Assembly (NCBI GenBank): GCA_003116995.1
Contig: BDSL01000013.1
Coordinates: 744,001 to 808,000 of the forward strand
Origin: Yamagishiella unicocca
Lineage: Eukaryota; Chlorophyta; Chlorophyceae; Chlamydomonadales; Volvocaceae
Direction of reading: 5' to 3'
DNA: 64,000 bases
The position numbers and the translations under genes were made by a program. Under the pieces are notes generated by a model. It was not told the origin of the DNA and searched no databases. It saw nothing but the letters and a program-made list of their open reading frames with translations. Below, in pieces: positions 1 to 10,781 of the stretch (the first letter of the stretch is position 1; each line of letters begins with the position of its first letter).

Positions 1-3000
1 CGGCGGCAGCTGCGGCGGCAGCGATGAAGGTGGAGGTTGCTCGGGTGGCGGTTGCTGGGGTGGTGGCAACTGCGGTGACGGCGGCGGTAGGGAAGGTGGT
101 GGTTGCTGAGGCGGCAGCAGTGGAGGCGGCAGCAATGGTGGTTGCTGGGGCGGCGGCAGCTGGGGGGGCGGCGATGAAGGTGGAGGTTGCTCGGGTGGCG
201 GTTGCTGGGGTGGTGGCAACTGCGGTGACGGCGGCGGTAGGGAAGGTGGTGGTTGCTGGGGCGGCAGCAGTGGAGGCGGCAGTGATGGTGGTTGCTGGGG
301 CGGCGGCAGCTGCGGCGGCAGCGATGAAGGTGGAGGTTGCTCGGGTGGCGGTTGCTGGGGTGGTGGCAATTGCGGTGACGGCGGCGGTAGGGAAGGTGGT
401 GGTTGCTGAGGCGGCAGCAGTGGAGGCGGCAGCAATGGTGGTTGCTGGGGCGGCGGCAGCTGGGGCGGCGGCAGCTGGGGCGGCGGCAGCTGCGGCGGCG
501 GCGATGAAGGTGGAGGTTGCTCGGGTGGCGGTTGCTGGGGTGGTGGCAACTGCGGTGATGGCGGCGGTAGGGAAGGTGGTGGTTGCTGGGGCGGCAGGAG
601 TGAAGGCGGCAGCGGTGGTGGTTGCTGGGGCGGCAGCAGTGGAGGCGGCGGCGATGAAGGTGGCGGTTGCTCGGGTGGCGGTTGCTGGGGTGGTGGCAAC
701 TGCGGTGACGGCGGTAGGGAAGGTGGTGGTTGCTGAGGCGGCAGCAGTGGAGGCGGCAGCAATGGTGGTTGCTGGGGCGGCGGCAGCTGGGGCGGCGGCA
801 GCTGGGGCGGCGGCAGCTGCGGCGGCGGCGATGAAGGTGGAGGTTGCTCGGGTGGCGGTTGCTGGGGTGGTGGCAACTGCGGTGATGGCGGCGGTAGGGA
901 AGGTGGTGGTTGCTGGGGCGGCAGGAGTGAAGGCGGCAGCGGTGGTGGTTGCTGGGGCGGCAGCAGTGGAGGCGGCGGCGATGAAGGTGGCGGTTGCTCG
1001 GGTGGCGGTTGCTGGGGTGGTGGCAACTGCGGTGACGGCGGTAGGGAAGGTGGTGGTTGCTGGGGCGGCAGCAGTGGAGGTGGCAGTGATGAAGGTGGCA
1101 GTTGCTCGGGTGGCGGTTGCTGGGGTGGTGGCAGCTGCGGTGACGGCGGCGGTAGGGAAGGTGGTGGTTGCTGGGGCGGCAGCAGTGGAGGCGGCAGCGG
1201 TGGTGGTTGCTGGGGCGGCAGCAGTGGAGGCGGCGGCGATGAAGGTGGCGGTTGCTCGGGTGGCGGTTGCTGGGGTGGTGGCAACTGCGGTGACGGCGGC
1301 GGTAGGGAAGGTGGTGGTTGCTGGGGCGGCAGCAGTGGAGGTGGCAGTGATGGTGGTTGCTGGGGCGGCGGCAGCTGGGGGGGCGGCGATGAAGGTGGCG
1401 GTTGCTCGGGTGGCGGTTGCTGGGGTGGTGGCAACTGCGGTGACGGCGGCGGTAGGGAAGGTGGTGGTTGCTGGGGCGGCAGCAGTGGAGGTGGCAGTGA
1501 TGGTGGTTGCTGGGGCGGCGGCAGCTGGGGGGGCGGCGATGAAGGTGGCGGTTGCTCGGGTGGCGGTTGCTGGGGTGGTGGCAACTGCGGTGACGGCGGC
1601 GGTAGGGAAGGTGGTGGTTGCTGGGGCGGCAGCAGTGGAGGTGGCAGTGATGGTGGTTGCTGGGGCGGCGGCAGCTGGGGGGGCGGCGATGAAGGTGGCG
1701 GTTGCTCGGGTGGCGGTTGCTGGGGTGGTGGCAACTGCGGTGACGGCGGCGGTAGGGAAGGTGGTGGTTGCTGGGGCGGCAGCAGTGGAGGCGGCAGTGA
1801 TGGTGGTTGCTGGGGCGGCGGCAGCTGCGGCGGCAGCGATGAAGGTGGAGGTTGCTCGGGTGGCGGTTGCTGGGGTGGTGGCAATTGCGGTGACGGCGGC
1901 GGTAGGGAAGGTGGTGGTTGCTGAGGCGGCAGCAGTGGAGGCGGCAGCAATGGTGGTTGCTGGGGCGGCGGCAGCTGGGGCGGCGGCAGCTGGGGCGGCG
2001 GCAGCTGCGGCGGCGGCGATGAAGGTGGAGGTTGCTCGGGTGGCGGTTGCTGGGGTGGTGGCAACTGCGGTGATGGCGGCGGTAGGGAAGGTGGTGGTTG
2101 CTGGGGCGGCAGGAGTGAAGGCGGCAGCGGTGGTGGTTGCTGGGGCGGCAGCAGTGGAGGCGGCGGCGATGAAGGTGGCGGTTGCTCGGGTGGCGGTTGC
2201 TGGGGTGGTGGCAACTGCGGTGACGGCGGTAGGGAAGGTGGTGGTTGCTGGGGCGGCAGCAGTGGAGGTGGCAGTGATGAAGGTGGCAGTTGCTCGGGTG
2301 GCGGTTGCTGGGGTGGTGGCAGCTGCGGTGACGGCGGCGGTAGGGAAGGTGGTGGTTGCTGGGGCGGCAGCAGTGGAGGCGGCAGCGGTGGTGGTTGCTG
2401 GGGCGGCAGCAGTGGAGGCGGCGGCGATGAAGGTGGCGGTTGCTCGGGTGGCGGTTGCTGGGGTGGTGGCAACTGCGGTGACGGCGGCGGTAGGGAAGGT
2501 GGTGGTTGCTGGGGCGGCAGCAGTGGAGGTGGCAGTGATGGTGGTTGCTGGGGCGGCGGCAGCTGGGGGGGCGGCGATGAAGGTGGCGGTTGCTCGGGTG
2601 GCGGTTGCTGGGGTGGTGGCAACTGCGGTGACGGCGGCGGTAGGGAAGGTGGTGGTTGCTGGGGCGGCAGCAGTGGAGGTGGCAGTGATGGTGGTTGCTG
2701 GGGCGGCGGCAGCTGGGGGGGCGGCGATGAAGGTGGCGGTTGCTCGGGTGGCGGTTGCTGGGGTGGTGGCAACTGCGGTGACGGCGGCGGTAGGGAAGGT
2801 GGTGGTTGCTGGGGCGGCAGCAGTGGAGGTGGCAGTGATGGTGGTTGCTGGGGCGGCGGCAGCTGGGGGGGCGGCGATGAAGGTGGCGGTTGCTCGGGTG
2901 GCGGTTGCTGGGGTGGTGGCAACTGCGGTGACGGCGGCGGTAGGGAAGGTGGTGGTTGCTGAGGCGGCAGCAGTGGAGGCGGCAGCAATGGTGGTTGCTG

Positions 3001-5020
3001 GGGCGGCGGCAGCTGGGGGGGCGGCGATGAAGGTGGCGGTTGCTCGGGTGGCGGTTGCTGGGGTGGTGGCAACTGCGGTGACGGCGGCGGTAGGGAAGGT
3101 GGTGGTTGCTGGGGCGGCAGCAGTGGAGGCGGCAGTGATGGTGGTTGCTGGGGCGGCGGCAGCTGCGGCGGCAGCGATGAAGGTGGAGGTTGCTCGGGTG
3201 GCGGTTGCTGGGGTGGTGGCAATTGCGGTGACGGCGGCGGTAGGGAAGGTCGTGGTTGCTGAGGCGGCAGCAGTGGAGGCGGCAGCAATGGTGGTTGCTG
3301 GGGCGACGGCAGCTGGGGCGGCGGCAGCTGGGGCGGCGGCAGCTCGGGCGGCGGCAGCTGGGGCGGCGGCGATGAAGGTGGAGGTTGCTCGGGTGGCGGT
3401 TGCTGGGGCGGTGGCAACTGCGGTGACGGCGGCGGTAGGGAAGGTGGTGGTTGCTGGGGCGGCAACAGTGGAGGCGGCAGCGGTGGTGGTTGCTGGGGCG
3501 GCGGCAGCTGGGGCGGCGGCGATGAAGGTGGCGGTTGCTCGGGTGGCGGTTGCTGGGGTGGTGGCAACTGCGGTGACGGCGGCGGTAGGGAAGGTGGTGG
3601 TTGCTGGGGCGGCAACAGTGGAGGCGGCAGCGGTGGTGGTTGCTGGGGCGGCGGCAGCTGGGGGGGCGGCGATGAAGGTGGAGGTTGCTCGGGTGGCGGT
3701 TGCTGGGGTGGTGGCAACTGCGGTGACGGCGGCGGTAGGGAAGGTGGTGGTTGCTGGGGCGGCGGCAGCTGCGGAGGCGGCAGTGATGGTGGTTGCTGGG
3801 GCGGCGGCAGCTGCGGCGGCGGCGATGAAGGTGGCGGTTGCTCGGGTGGCGGTTGCTGGGCTGGTGGCAACTGCGGTGACGGCGGCGGTAGGGACGGTGG
3901 TGGTTGCTGGGGCGGCGGCAGCTGCGGCGGCGGCAGCTGCGGCGGCGGCGATGAAGGTGGAGGTTGCTCGGGTGGCGGTTGCTGGGGTGGTGGCAACTGC
4001 GGTGATGGCGGCGGTAGGGAAGGTGGTGGTTGCTGGGGCGGCAGGAGTGGAGGCGGCAGCGGTGGTGGTTGCTGGGGTGGCGGCAGCTGGGGCGGCGGCG
4101 ATGAAGGTGGAGGTTGCTCGGGTGGCGGTTGCTGGGGTGGTGGCAACTGCGGAGACGGCGGCGGTAGGGAAGGTGGTGGTTGCTGGGGCGGCAGCAGTGG
4201 AGGCGGCAGCGGTGGTGGTTGCTGGGGCGGCGGCAGCTGGGGCGGCGGCAGCTGGGGCGGCGGCGATGAAGGCGGAGGTTGCTCGGGTGGCGGTTGCTGG
4301 GGTGGTGGCAACTGCGGTGACGGCGGCGGTAGGGAAGGTGGTGGTTGCTGGGGCGGCAACAGTGGAGGCGGCAGTGATGGTGGTTGCTGGGGCGGCGGCA
4401 GCTCCGGCGGCGGCGATGAAGGTGGCGGTTGCTCGGGTGGCGGTTGCTGGGGTGGTGGCAACTGCGGTGACGGCGGCGGTAGGGAAGGTGGTGGTTGCTG
4501 GGGCGGCAACAGTGGAGGCGGCAGCGGTGGTGGTTGCTGGGGCGGCGGCAGCTGGGGCGGCGGCGATGAAGGTGGAGGTTGCTCGGGTGGCGGTTGCTGG
4601 GGTGGTGGCAACTGTGGTGACGGCGGCGGTAGGGAAGGTGGTGGTTGCTGGGGCGGCGGCAGCTGCGGAGGCGGCAGTGATGGTGGTTGCTGGGGCGGCG
4701 GCTGCTGCGGCGGCGGCGATGAAGGTGGCGGTTGCTCGGGTGGCGGTTGCTGGGGTGGTGGCAACTGCGGTGACGGCGGCGGTAGGGAAGGTGGTGGTTG
4801 CTGGGGCGGCGGCAGCTGCGGCGGCGGCGATGAAGGTGGAGGTTGCTCGGGTGGCGGTTGCTGGGGTGGCGGTTGCTGGGGTGACGGCGGCGGCAAGGAA
4901 GGTGGTGGTTGCTGGGGCGGCAGCAGTGGAGGCTGGTGGGGTGGTGGCTGCTGGGGCGGCGGCAGCTGCGGCGGCGGTGACGAAGGCGGTGGTTGCTGGG
5001 GTGGTGGTTGCTGGGGTGGG
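1..5020. repeat. ~150-bp tandem array, about 33 units
   Basis: A Gly-codon-like unit is repeated about 33 times. Spacing is mostly 150 bp, with 177- and 180-bp variants made by gain of a 15-bp sub-unit (ggcggcagctggggc) and one 3-bp loss. Multi-unit blocks recur: the caattgcgg variant is at about 367, 1882 and 3220, and the units after the first two are in nearly the same order, which implies duplication of 1.3-1.5-kb segments. The array lies inside the minus-strand HRGP reading frame. Confidence 0.95.
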
Positions 5021-5685
5021 AGTTGAAGTGGTTTTATTGTCGCAGGAACTTCTATTGCGGACAGCGATGGCACAATGGGTGGATTTTGCTCGGTTGATAA
5101 TGGCGGCGGGGTCGCTAGCAATACTGCGGGCGCTGGAAGCGTTGGCGGTGAAGGTATGAATGTTGGTGGTGTCGATGGTGATGGGTTGGGTGTTGGTAGT
5201 AAAGGCAATGGGGCCGCTGGCTGTGCCGCGAGTGGTGACGATGGCGGTGAAGATAGAGGTGTAGATGGCGGTGAAAATGTGCCTGTAGGTGGTTGCTCCC
5301 CATCGGCAGCTGCGCGTCTCCTCCGTAGGGTTACCGGCGCCGAGCTAGGTATAGTGTGGGTAACAACGCCGTGTGAAGACCTCACCACGCCATTCGACGC
5401 CGGCGGGCTGTCGTGCACCGCTGACCAGGCACCTGTCGCTGGATGATGCCCCGTAGACCCCTCGAGGTCCAAGTTACTAGATGGTGGTGGCCGTGCGGGA
5501 TCACGTGTGGCTCGCGACGCATCCGTTTCCGGGTCATGGCGCGGGGCCGTTCGGGAAGTCGGACAATGGGACGATTGTGGCCCAGTGTCCAAGGCCGCTG
5601 TGTTGGGCGATATCCTTTCACAGCCTGCAGCTCCGCTGAATATTATCAGTAGAGCCGCAATATGGAAACGGCACATTGCAGGCAT
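1..5685 (-). CDS. Hydroxyproline-rich glycoprotein (cell-wall type), open at the left edge
   Basis: On the minus strand a frame stays open from the stop complementing 5728-5730 to base 1, at least 1895 codons from an ATG at 5685 (a second ATG at 5676). The N-terminus is signal-peptide-like: a hydrophobic core IAALLIIFSGAAG precedes the presumed cleavage. About 150 unremarkable residues follow, then Pro/Ser segments (SPPSTPLSSPPSSP), then a 5-kb array translating to PPPSP, PPQQPPP and QLPPPQQ. This composition is typical of volvocine wall/extracellular-matrix HRGPs such as pherophorins. Most differences between repeat units fall at third positions of this frame (CCT/CCC/CCG/CCA Pro, CAA/CAG Gln), and unit lengths of 150, 177 and 180 keep frame. 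No globular domain is visible inside the window. The C-terminus lies beyond base 1. I see no intron, but a spliced start cannot be excluded. Confidence 0.72.
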   Translation of the reverse strand, partial: MPAMCRFHIAALLIIFSGAAGCERISPNTAALDTGPQSSHCPTSRTAPRHDPETDASRATRDPARPPPSSNLDLEGSTGHHPATGAWSAVHDSPPASNGVVRSSHGVVTHTIPSSAPVTLRRRRAAADGEQPPTGTFSPPSTPLSSPPSSPLAAQPAAPLPLLPTPNPSPSTPPTFIPSPPTLPAPAVLLATPPPLSTEQNPPIVPSLSAIEVPATIKPLQLPPQQPPPQQPPPSSPPPQLPPPQQPPPHQPPLLPPQQPPPSLPPPSPQQPPPQQPPPEQPPPSSPPPQLPPPQQPPPSLPPPSPQLPPPQQPPPEQPPPSSPPPQQPPPQQPPSLPPPQLPPPQQPPPSLPPPSPQLPPPQQPPPEQPPPSSPPPQLPPPQQPPPLPPPLLPPQQPPPSLPPPSPQLPPPQQPPPEQPPPSSPPPELPPPQQPPSLPPPLLPPQQPPPSLPPPSPQLPPPQQPPPEQPPPSSPPPQLPPPQLPPPQQPPPLPPPLLPPQQPPPSLPPPSPQLPPPQQPPPEQPPPSSPPPQLPPPQQPPPLPPPLLPPQQPPPSLPPPSPQLPPPQQPPPEQPPPSSPPPQLPPPQLPPPQQPPPSLPPPSPQLPPAQQPPPEQPPPSSPPPQLPPPQQPPSLPPPQLPPPQQPPPSLPPPSPQLPPPQQPPPEQPPPSSPPPQLPPPQQPPPLPPPLLPPQQPPPSLPPPSPQLPPPQQPPPEQPPPSSPPPQLPPPQQPPPLPPPLLPPQQPPPSLPPPSPQLPPPQQPPPEQPPPSSPPPQLPPPELPPPQLPPPQLPSPQQPPLLPPPLLPPQQPRPSLPPPSPQLPPPQQPPPEQPPPSSLPPQLPPPQQPPSLPPPLLPPQQPPPSLPPPSPQLPPPQQPPPEQPPPSSPPPQLPPPQQPPLLPPPLLPPQQPPPSLPPPSPQLPPPQQPPPEQPPPSSPPPQLPPPQQPPSLPPPLLPPQQPPPSLPPPSPQLPPPQQPPPEQPPPSSPPPQLPPPQQPPSLPPPLLPPQQPPPSLPPPSPQLPPPQQPPPEQPPPSSPPPQLPPPQQPPSLPPPLLPPQQPPPSLPPPSPQLPPPQQPPPEQPPPSSPPPPLLPPQQPPPLPPPLLPPQQPPPSLPPPSPQLPPPQQPPPEQLPPSSLPPPLLPPQQPPPSLPPSPQLPPPQQPPPEQPPPSSPPPPLLPPQQPPPLPPSLLPPQQPPPSLPPPSPQLPPPQQPPPEQPPPSSPPPQLPPPQLPPPQLPPPQQPPLLPPPLLPPQQPPPSLPPPSPQLPPPQQPPPEQPPPSSLPPQLPPPQQPPSLPPPLLPPQQPPPSLPPPSPQLPPPQQPPPEQPPPSSPPPQLPPPQQPPSLPPPLLPPQQPPPSLPPPSPQLPPPQQPPPEQPPPSSPPPQLPPPQQPPSLPPPLLPPQQPPPSLPPPSPQLPPPQQPPPEQPPPSSPPPQLPPPQQPPSLPPPLLPPQQPPPSLPPPSPQLPPPQQPPPEQPPPSSPPPPLLPPQQPPPLPPPLLPPQQPPPSLPPPSPQLPPPQQPPPEQLPPSSLPPPLLPPQQPPPSLPPSPQLPPPQQPPPEQPPPSSPPPPLLPPQQPPPLPPSLLPPQQPPPSLPPPSPQLPPPQQPPPEQPPPSSPPPQLPPPQLPPPQLPPPQQPPLLPPPLLPPQQPPPSLPPSPQLPPPQQPPPEQPPPSSPPPPLLPPQQPPPLPPSLLPPQQPPPSLPPPSPQLPPPQQPPPEQPPPSSPPPQLPPPQLPPPQLPPPQQPPLLPPPLLPPQQPPPSLPPPSPQLPPPQQPPPEQPPPSSLPPQLPPPQQPPSLPPPLLPPQQPPPSLPPPSPQLPPPQQPPPEQPPPSSPPPQLPPPQQPPLLPPPLLPPQQPPPSLPPPSPQLPPPQQPPPEQPPPSSLPPQLPP

Positions 5686-8600
5686 CTCAACCACCGCTCC
5701 GGGCTCAGCTGCCGGATATCTTTGGTATCATTACCTGCTGCAGTATGCGTTTTGAACACGGAGCGTACACTCTATCAGCAGTGATGAATGCATAACCCAT
5801 ATCAACGTTGAAGCCAAACGCCTATTCGCGTTAAAATGTGCGTAGGAATCGCCCATGAAACTGCAGCACTCTACATGACGAAACACGGGCTATATGGGCA
5901 CAAGGCTCCCCGAAACTCTGGGTTTGAGGGGGCCCATTTGAAAACGCCCACCTCCGTGACTTACCCAGTTACAATATTGTCCTTAAGTTAACGTCTGCAG
6001 ATGTATACAGCTAGGATCTTTATATGCTTTTCTGCAATAAGACAGGGTATAGGTGCATCGTGTTCACAACGACGCTCCGTCGCCGCCCATCAGGACAGTC
6101 GCGTTGCTCGCCCAGGGGCGGCCACATTGACGTAGATCATAATCAGTATAAAGTTGCGTCCATTGCATGACCAGTGCATAGCTTCCGAAATATTCGAGCC
6201 CGCCTAGCGAATGGCGAACCTGATTCGGCCTGCTTGTGGACGTCGCGGCTAGCCCAGGTGATACACTCCAGCAAACGAAGTGCGTCAACCTGATCTATGA
6301 TGTTGTCCGCATATCCTAGAAGGCGCTATTAAGCCCGTTCCCAAAATGGGCGCGCAAAAGGGTCTTGGCCTAGGCCACTTCTACTCAATATATGTAATAC
6401 CGTACCATTAACGGACAAACAAAACGCAGCTCTGTTTTATTGATTTGGCCGCAAGCTTGACGTGAGGAAGTATGAGGGGTTGAAGGCTTACGCAGAAACG
6501 CATCTAGCCTAGATTTCCCTGAATTGCGGTTAGAGAATTGAAAGGGGCGTACAAAAGGAATACATGTAGATCCCCTTATCCTGAAAGGTAAGGGCGCCGT
6601 ACTCGCTGGGCGAGTAAGCATCCGTACTCGCCAGAAAAGGAGCTTACTGGCCCAAGCAGCTAAAGGAAGCTGCGCATACGATGCCGATACCGCAAGATAT
6701 ATAATTAGCTGAAGGCATAGTATCAACCTATTGATTTATGTCATGCCTATAATACCTGTCACTATCCATAAACTAACACACGCAGCCACCTGATGGCTGG
6801 CGGCGATAAGCAGCACCAAATGTGGCAGCCGGAGGTAGGTTGATGTATATTCCTACATATCGGTTTAGAGAAAGAATCGAGGCATGGCATTCATACCATC
6901 ATCCTGGTACCTGCATCTTGCTGTGTGGCAGTGAACGGGCTCAACTCCTCGCAAACACTTTTGCAAAAATGGGTGCCAAGGAGATAAGGGCGCACTGGCC
7001 TGATGAATAGCTACCTAGCTTGTGCTCGTCGTACGTCTACGTTAACCCAATCGACCATAGGGTAGAGCAATATGTTTGTGTTTATGATCGTCATGCGCCG
7101 TAGCAGCGAGGCGGGCGGACGTCTTGTAGGGACGAGTCCACTCTTTCGAGATGCACGCAAATGCTCGCTCGTCTACGCAGCCATGCACAGGCGCCGGTCT
7201 TTTATTAAGACGTTACAGTGGCATAGTGCAAACTACAGTTTCATGTAAGTAATTTGCGCAAATATTAGCACAACGCACACCTCCGCAGTGCTGCTGACTG
7301 CAGCGGCACACGGCAATCGATGCTTCAGTGGCTCGCGATAGATGCATGGCCTGCTGTCCCAGGTTATCTGTGGTCATTGGGTCGATCCATCCAACCTACG
7401 TCATTTACGATCGATGGGGTCGGACGTATGGTGGTCGAGGTGGTCATAATCAGAACCAACGCGAACACGGGGTATGTGTACGGTCGCCCGGCGGATATAC
7501 AAGAATCCTTACGGACATGCAGCAGCGCAAAGTTGCGCTGCCAGAGGCCGACGCCATCACACATTACGGCATATTACAAAAGGAATAGAGCAGTATGCAA
7601 GCAAGCGATGGCCGACTGTTGTTCATTCTCGAGGTATATTAGTACCATTGCCTAAGGAAGGAGACCATCTGGGTGGTCTGGTTATCTCGATCGCATAAAA
7701 AAGAGCATCTCCCAAGAGCGATTCCTTGATAACGGTGATTGCCTACGTAGATGACGTTGCCCAAGTGGCTTCAGGTGGCTTCTCTTGTCTTTAGCGTAAT
7801 TGCAGTGCACGGCGTCTGGCGGTTCCGGGAATCGGCTCGCGTCTCGGATTAGTTGGTTGCTGTTTCACTGGACCAACTTGACGAGTGGCTGACGTACCGG
7901 GCGGTGCCGGGCAGCAGAGCCTGGGTTCGCCGGGGCTTGAGAACGCTGTCGCCTCGTAATGTTTTAGGAGAGATAGGAGCACTTCTAGTTTTTCAAATGC
8001 GTCTAGAAGGAGCTTGCCGGCGACCTTCGCAATTGCGGCGACTCGACCGAAACGCTGCGGTCGGCGCCCCAGATGGGTTGCGCAATTCCTGGATCGTGCA
8101 CTATTTGACGCTATCATACTCTGGTGGTCCTCCTTTGCGCGCAAGGTGGACGCGCACGCGGCCAACGTGTCGGACTATCCGCATTCAAGTGTTTTACAAA
8201 ACATAGTTTTTTGGTACGAGGAAACGTATGGAGAACCGAACCCGTTTTACACAATCCGCTGTCCCCATGTAGATAACAAGTGCTTCGATACACGGCAGTC
8301 GGCCAGAGCTGCTCGCTTCCCGCGAATGGCTTTTATGTGTCGACATGCATGCGCGAAGCGCCCCTCTATCGAGTGCGGTCCGTTGCGCTCATTGTTTTCT
8401 GTGACGCCACCGGTAGGTGGCGGTTGCATCACCAGGCGGCGGCAGTCATGATGAGGGGCCGGCCGGCCCTAGGGTCGCTGAGCACTACACCTCCGTACCC
8501 TTCGCCTAAGAAGTAGTTTTATCGACTCTTGCAGTGGGGCCCCCTTACATCGCGGACGCAACGAGCCCCGCTTGATTTCCCCTTGCTTGTCGTACCTACC

Positions 8601-8969
8601 CAACTTCAAGGACAGTTGCGCTGAATATGCAAGCAGCTGTTCGCTCGGAGCCAACACGTCATGGCAGCTGCGGTGTACTGGTGTACCTGCTAGCGCGACA
8701 TTTACGATTCATCGGCAGATTTCCATGCTCCAACGCGATTTGATATGACTTCGCGACTGCCAGTCGACGCAAGATGTTTCCAGGCTCCCGAACTCCCGGC
8801 GGTTGCAGGTGTCCAGCTCCCCGGGCGTCGCCTCTCCGTCCGCCTTAACCCGTCAGCCTGGGGGAGTCTGGGATAAGCACCGAGGACGCAGCGACCGGCA
8901 TGGTGGGGAATATAGCCGTAGAAACGGTTGCGGAAAGCGGTCGGTGCATCTGGTGCGACTAAGGTTAAC

Positions 8970-9594
8970 GTCTTGTCCTGGGCTCGCCCGGGCTTGCGGA
9001 CACAGTAGCGGCAGCGCCCGGAGGTGGCGAGACAGCGCCCCTACACGCCTTACTGCAGCGTGCAGGCCAGTCCAGATAAGCGCCAAATACGACTTCGCGT
9101 TTCAGTAGTTTCGCAGCCGCGGAAACGTGGCGATTCGATTATGCGATGCTGTCTCGAGATCCACTCAACTCCAGGCAGGCGCTCGAATACAGCGCCCTGC
9201 AACTTGGTGAAACGTATTTCCTGACATGGCTAAATTTTTTCGCGCCATCTGAGGCCAACTGCGACAGGTTACGACCTCCAAGAGTCTTTAGCAACTGCTT
9301 CTACTCGCTTCTACTGCCAGTGACGGCATTACACCAGCGACAGGGACGCCAGTTGAGCCTGATGTGTCAGCTATGCCGAAACCGCCAGCGCAACGCCCTC
9401 GACGCCACGGCCTTGCCTTCCAGAGAGACGCGTCCCGACACTACTGATGACGATGGCACGTCAAGGCAAATCATCGCAATAACCTCGGCCTAACCTGCGG
9501 GTCGAAGAGTTCCCGGGGCACCCAAATTTAGGCTTCAGGCGGCTAATAATAATATGTTACAGTGTCCGCCAGCCCGGGTAAACCCAGGACAAGA
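8970..9594. repeat. Inverted repeat, ~40-bp arms 550 bp apart
   Basis: The arm at 8970-9008 (reading gtcttgtcctgggctcgccc) reappears reverse-complemented at 9556-9594 with a handful of mismatches. A third, shorter, degenerate copy (gggcaagcccagggcaagag) lies near 9700. It may be the ends of a small decayed element. No target-site duplication was recognised. Confidence 0.55.
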
Positions 9595-10348
9595 AGAGGG
9601 GCCCATGTCTGTGACCTCACCATATGAGAGCCGGGGCTGAACCCGCCCAGCAGACGCCCCCAAGGACACAGGAACGCCTCGAGAGGCATTGAGACTCCGG
9701 GCAAGCCCAGGGCAAGAGGGGAACCCCATATCGAGACCTCGCTGTACTGTACGCCAGCGCTAGCAGCCAGCAGGCGTCCCGAAAGTGCACAGTAAGAGAC
9801 AGGAAACCCCACCGCGCCCAAGAGGGCGGGGCTCCGACAAATATGAACAGCCCAGGCACCCCAAGGCTCAACGCCCGGAAAAGCGGCGGGACGGACCGGC
9901 GAGCTGGGGACGGAAAACCGTGGCGGGTCGGAATCTGTGCAGTTGTACGTAACGCGGCCAGTTCCGTCGTGCCTTAACCGACACCGTGTTCCAACTGCCA
10001 TTGACCTTGTTGGCAGAAGTAGTCAACCGTCAGGCCCCCCCCGCGCTTGCGCCAACCATCCTGTCCCGTCGCGTAAAACGGTTTTTATAACTCTCGCGCT
10101 TGCAAATCGCACGGTCCGCGACAGTCTTCCACCACTTGCACTACTGCCGAATGTCGAGGGGGATTCAGCAAGGGAAACATGCGATCCTCGACGCCGCCCG
10201 CCGCGCCAAAAGGCGACCACAGACTCGCAAGAAACGTAAAAACGGCCCTTCGGACGCAGCAGCACTGTTCCATAAGACCATAACACCCGAACCCAGTGGG
10301 TGCTCACACCTTCATCCCAACCGGCACACCGCGAGCGTGGTGCCAGCG

Positions 10349-10603
10349 CACGGGCGATGCGGCCAGCGCCGCCATTCGGCACGGGCGATGCGGCCAGCGC
10401 CGCCATTCGGCACGGGCGATGCGGCCAGCGCCGCCATTCGGCACGGGCGATGCGGCCAGCGCCGCCATTCGGCACGGGCGATGCGGCCGGCGCCGCCATT
10501 CGGCACGGGCGATGCGGCCGGCGCCGCCATTCGGCACGGGCGATGTGGCCAGCGCCGCCATTCGGCACGGGCGATGCGGCCAGCGCCGCCATTCGGCACG
10601 GGG
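10349..10603. repeat. 31-bp minisatellite, about 8 copies
   Basis: The unit cgggcgatgcggccagcgcc plus gccattcggca is repeated about eight times almost perfectly. The unit is 31 bp, so every frame is open and overlapping spurious ORFs arise on both strands. It lies just downstream of the stop of chromodomain gene A, probably in its 3' untranslated or flanking region. Confidence 0.93.
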
Positions 10604-10781
10604 GCCAACGCAAAAAGAATGCGGACAACCCAGCGCTCCGGCTTCAGTACACGTGTGAGCCCTCAAGCCGCCCCCGACCCGACCTGACCCGCCCTGATCC
10701 GGCCTGCCACCACGGCTGCGCGCAGCCTGCCCACCGGCCCCAAGGACCACCAGCCAGCCCTCCTTGGCCGGCAGCCGTCGG

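Larger units (their letters stand above)
5686..10781. other. Gene-poor, lower-GC intergenic region
   Basis: Between the HRGP start and the 3' end of chromodomain gene A there is no reading frame with convincing coding character. It holds the HRGP upstream region, a weak reverse-transcriptase-like patch near 7.7 kb, an inverted repeat (8970-9008 with 9556-9594) and the 31-bp minisatellite at 10.35-10.60 kb. A minus-strand TGTAA (ttaca at 9557-9561) could be the distant poly(A) signal of gene A. Confidence 0.6.

Noticed and set aside
1..5040. Plus-strand Gly/Cys-rich reading (GGCWGGGNCGDGGG)
   Set aside because: Interrupted by TGA in several units (tgctgaggc), so it cannot be a continuous protein.
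24..5159. 1711-codon plus-strand Ala/Val ORF
   Set aside because: Composition is a by-product of the repeat. Unit differences are mostly amino-acid changing in this frame but mostly silent in the minus Pro frame, and it lacks any recognisable domain.
8014..8451. 145-codon plus-strand ORF in low-GC DNA
   Set aside because: No recognisable motif, no splice context and overlapping ORFs in other frames of similar quality.
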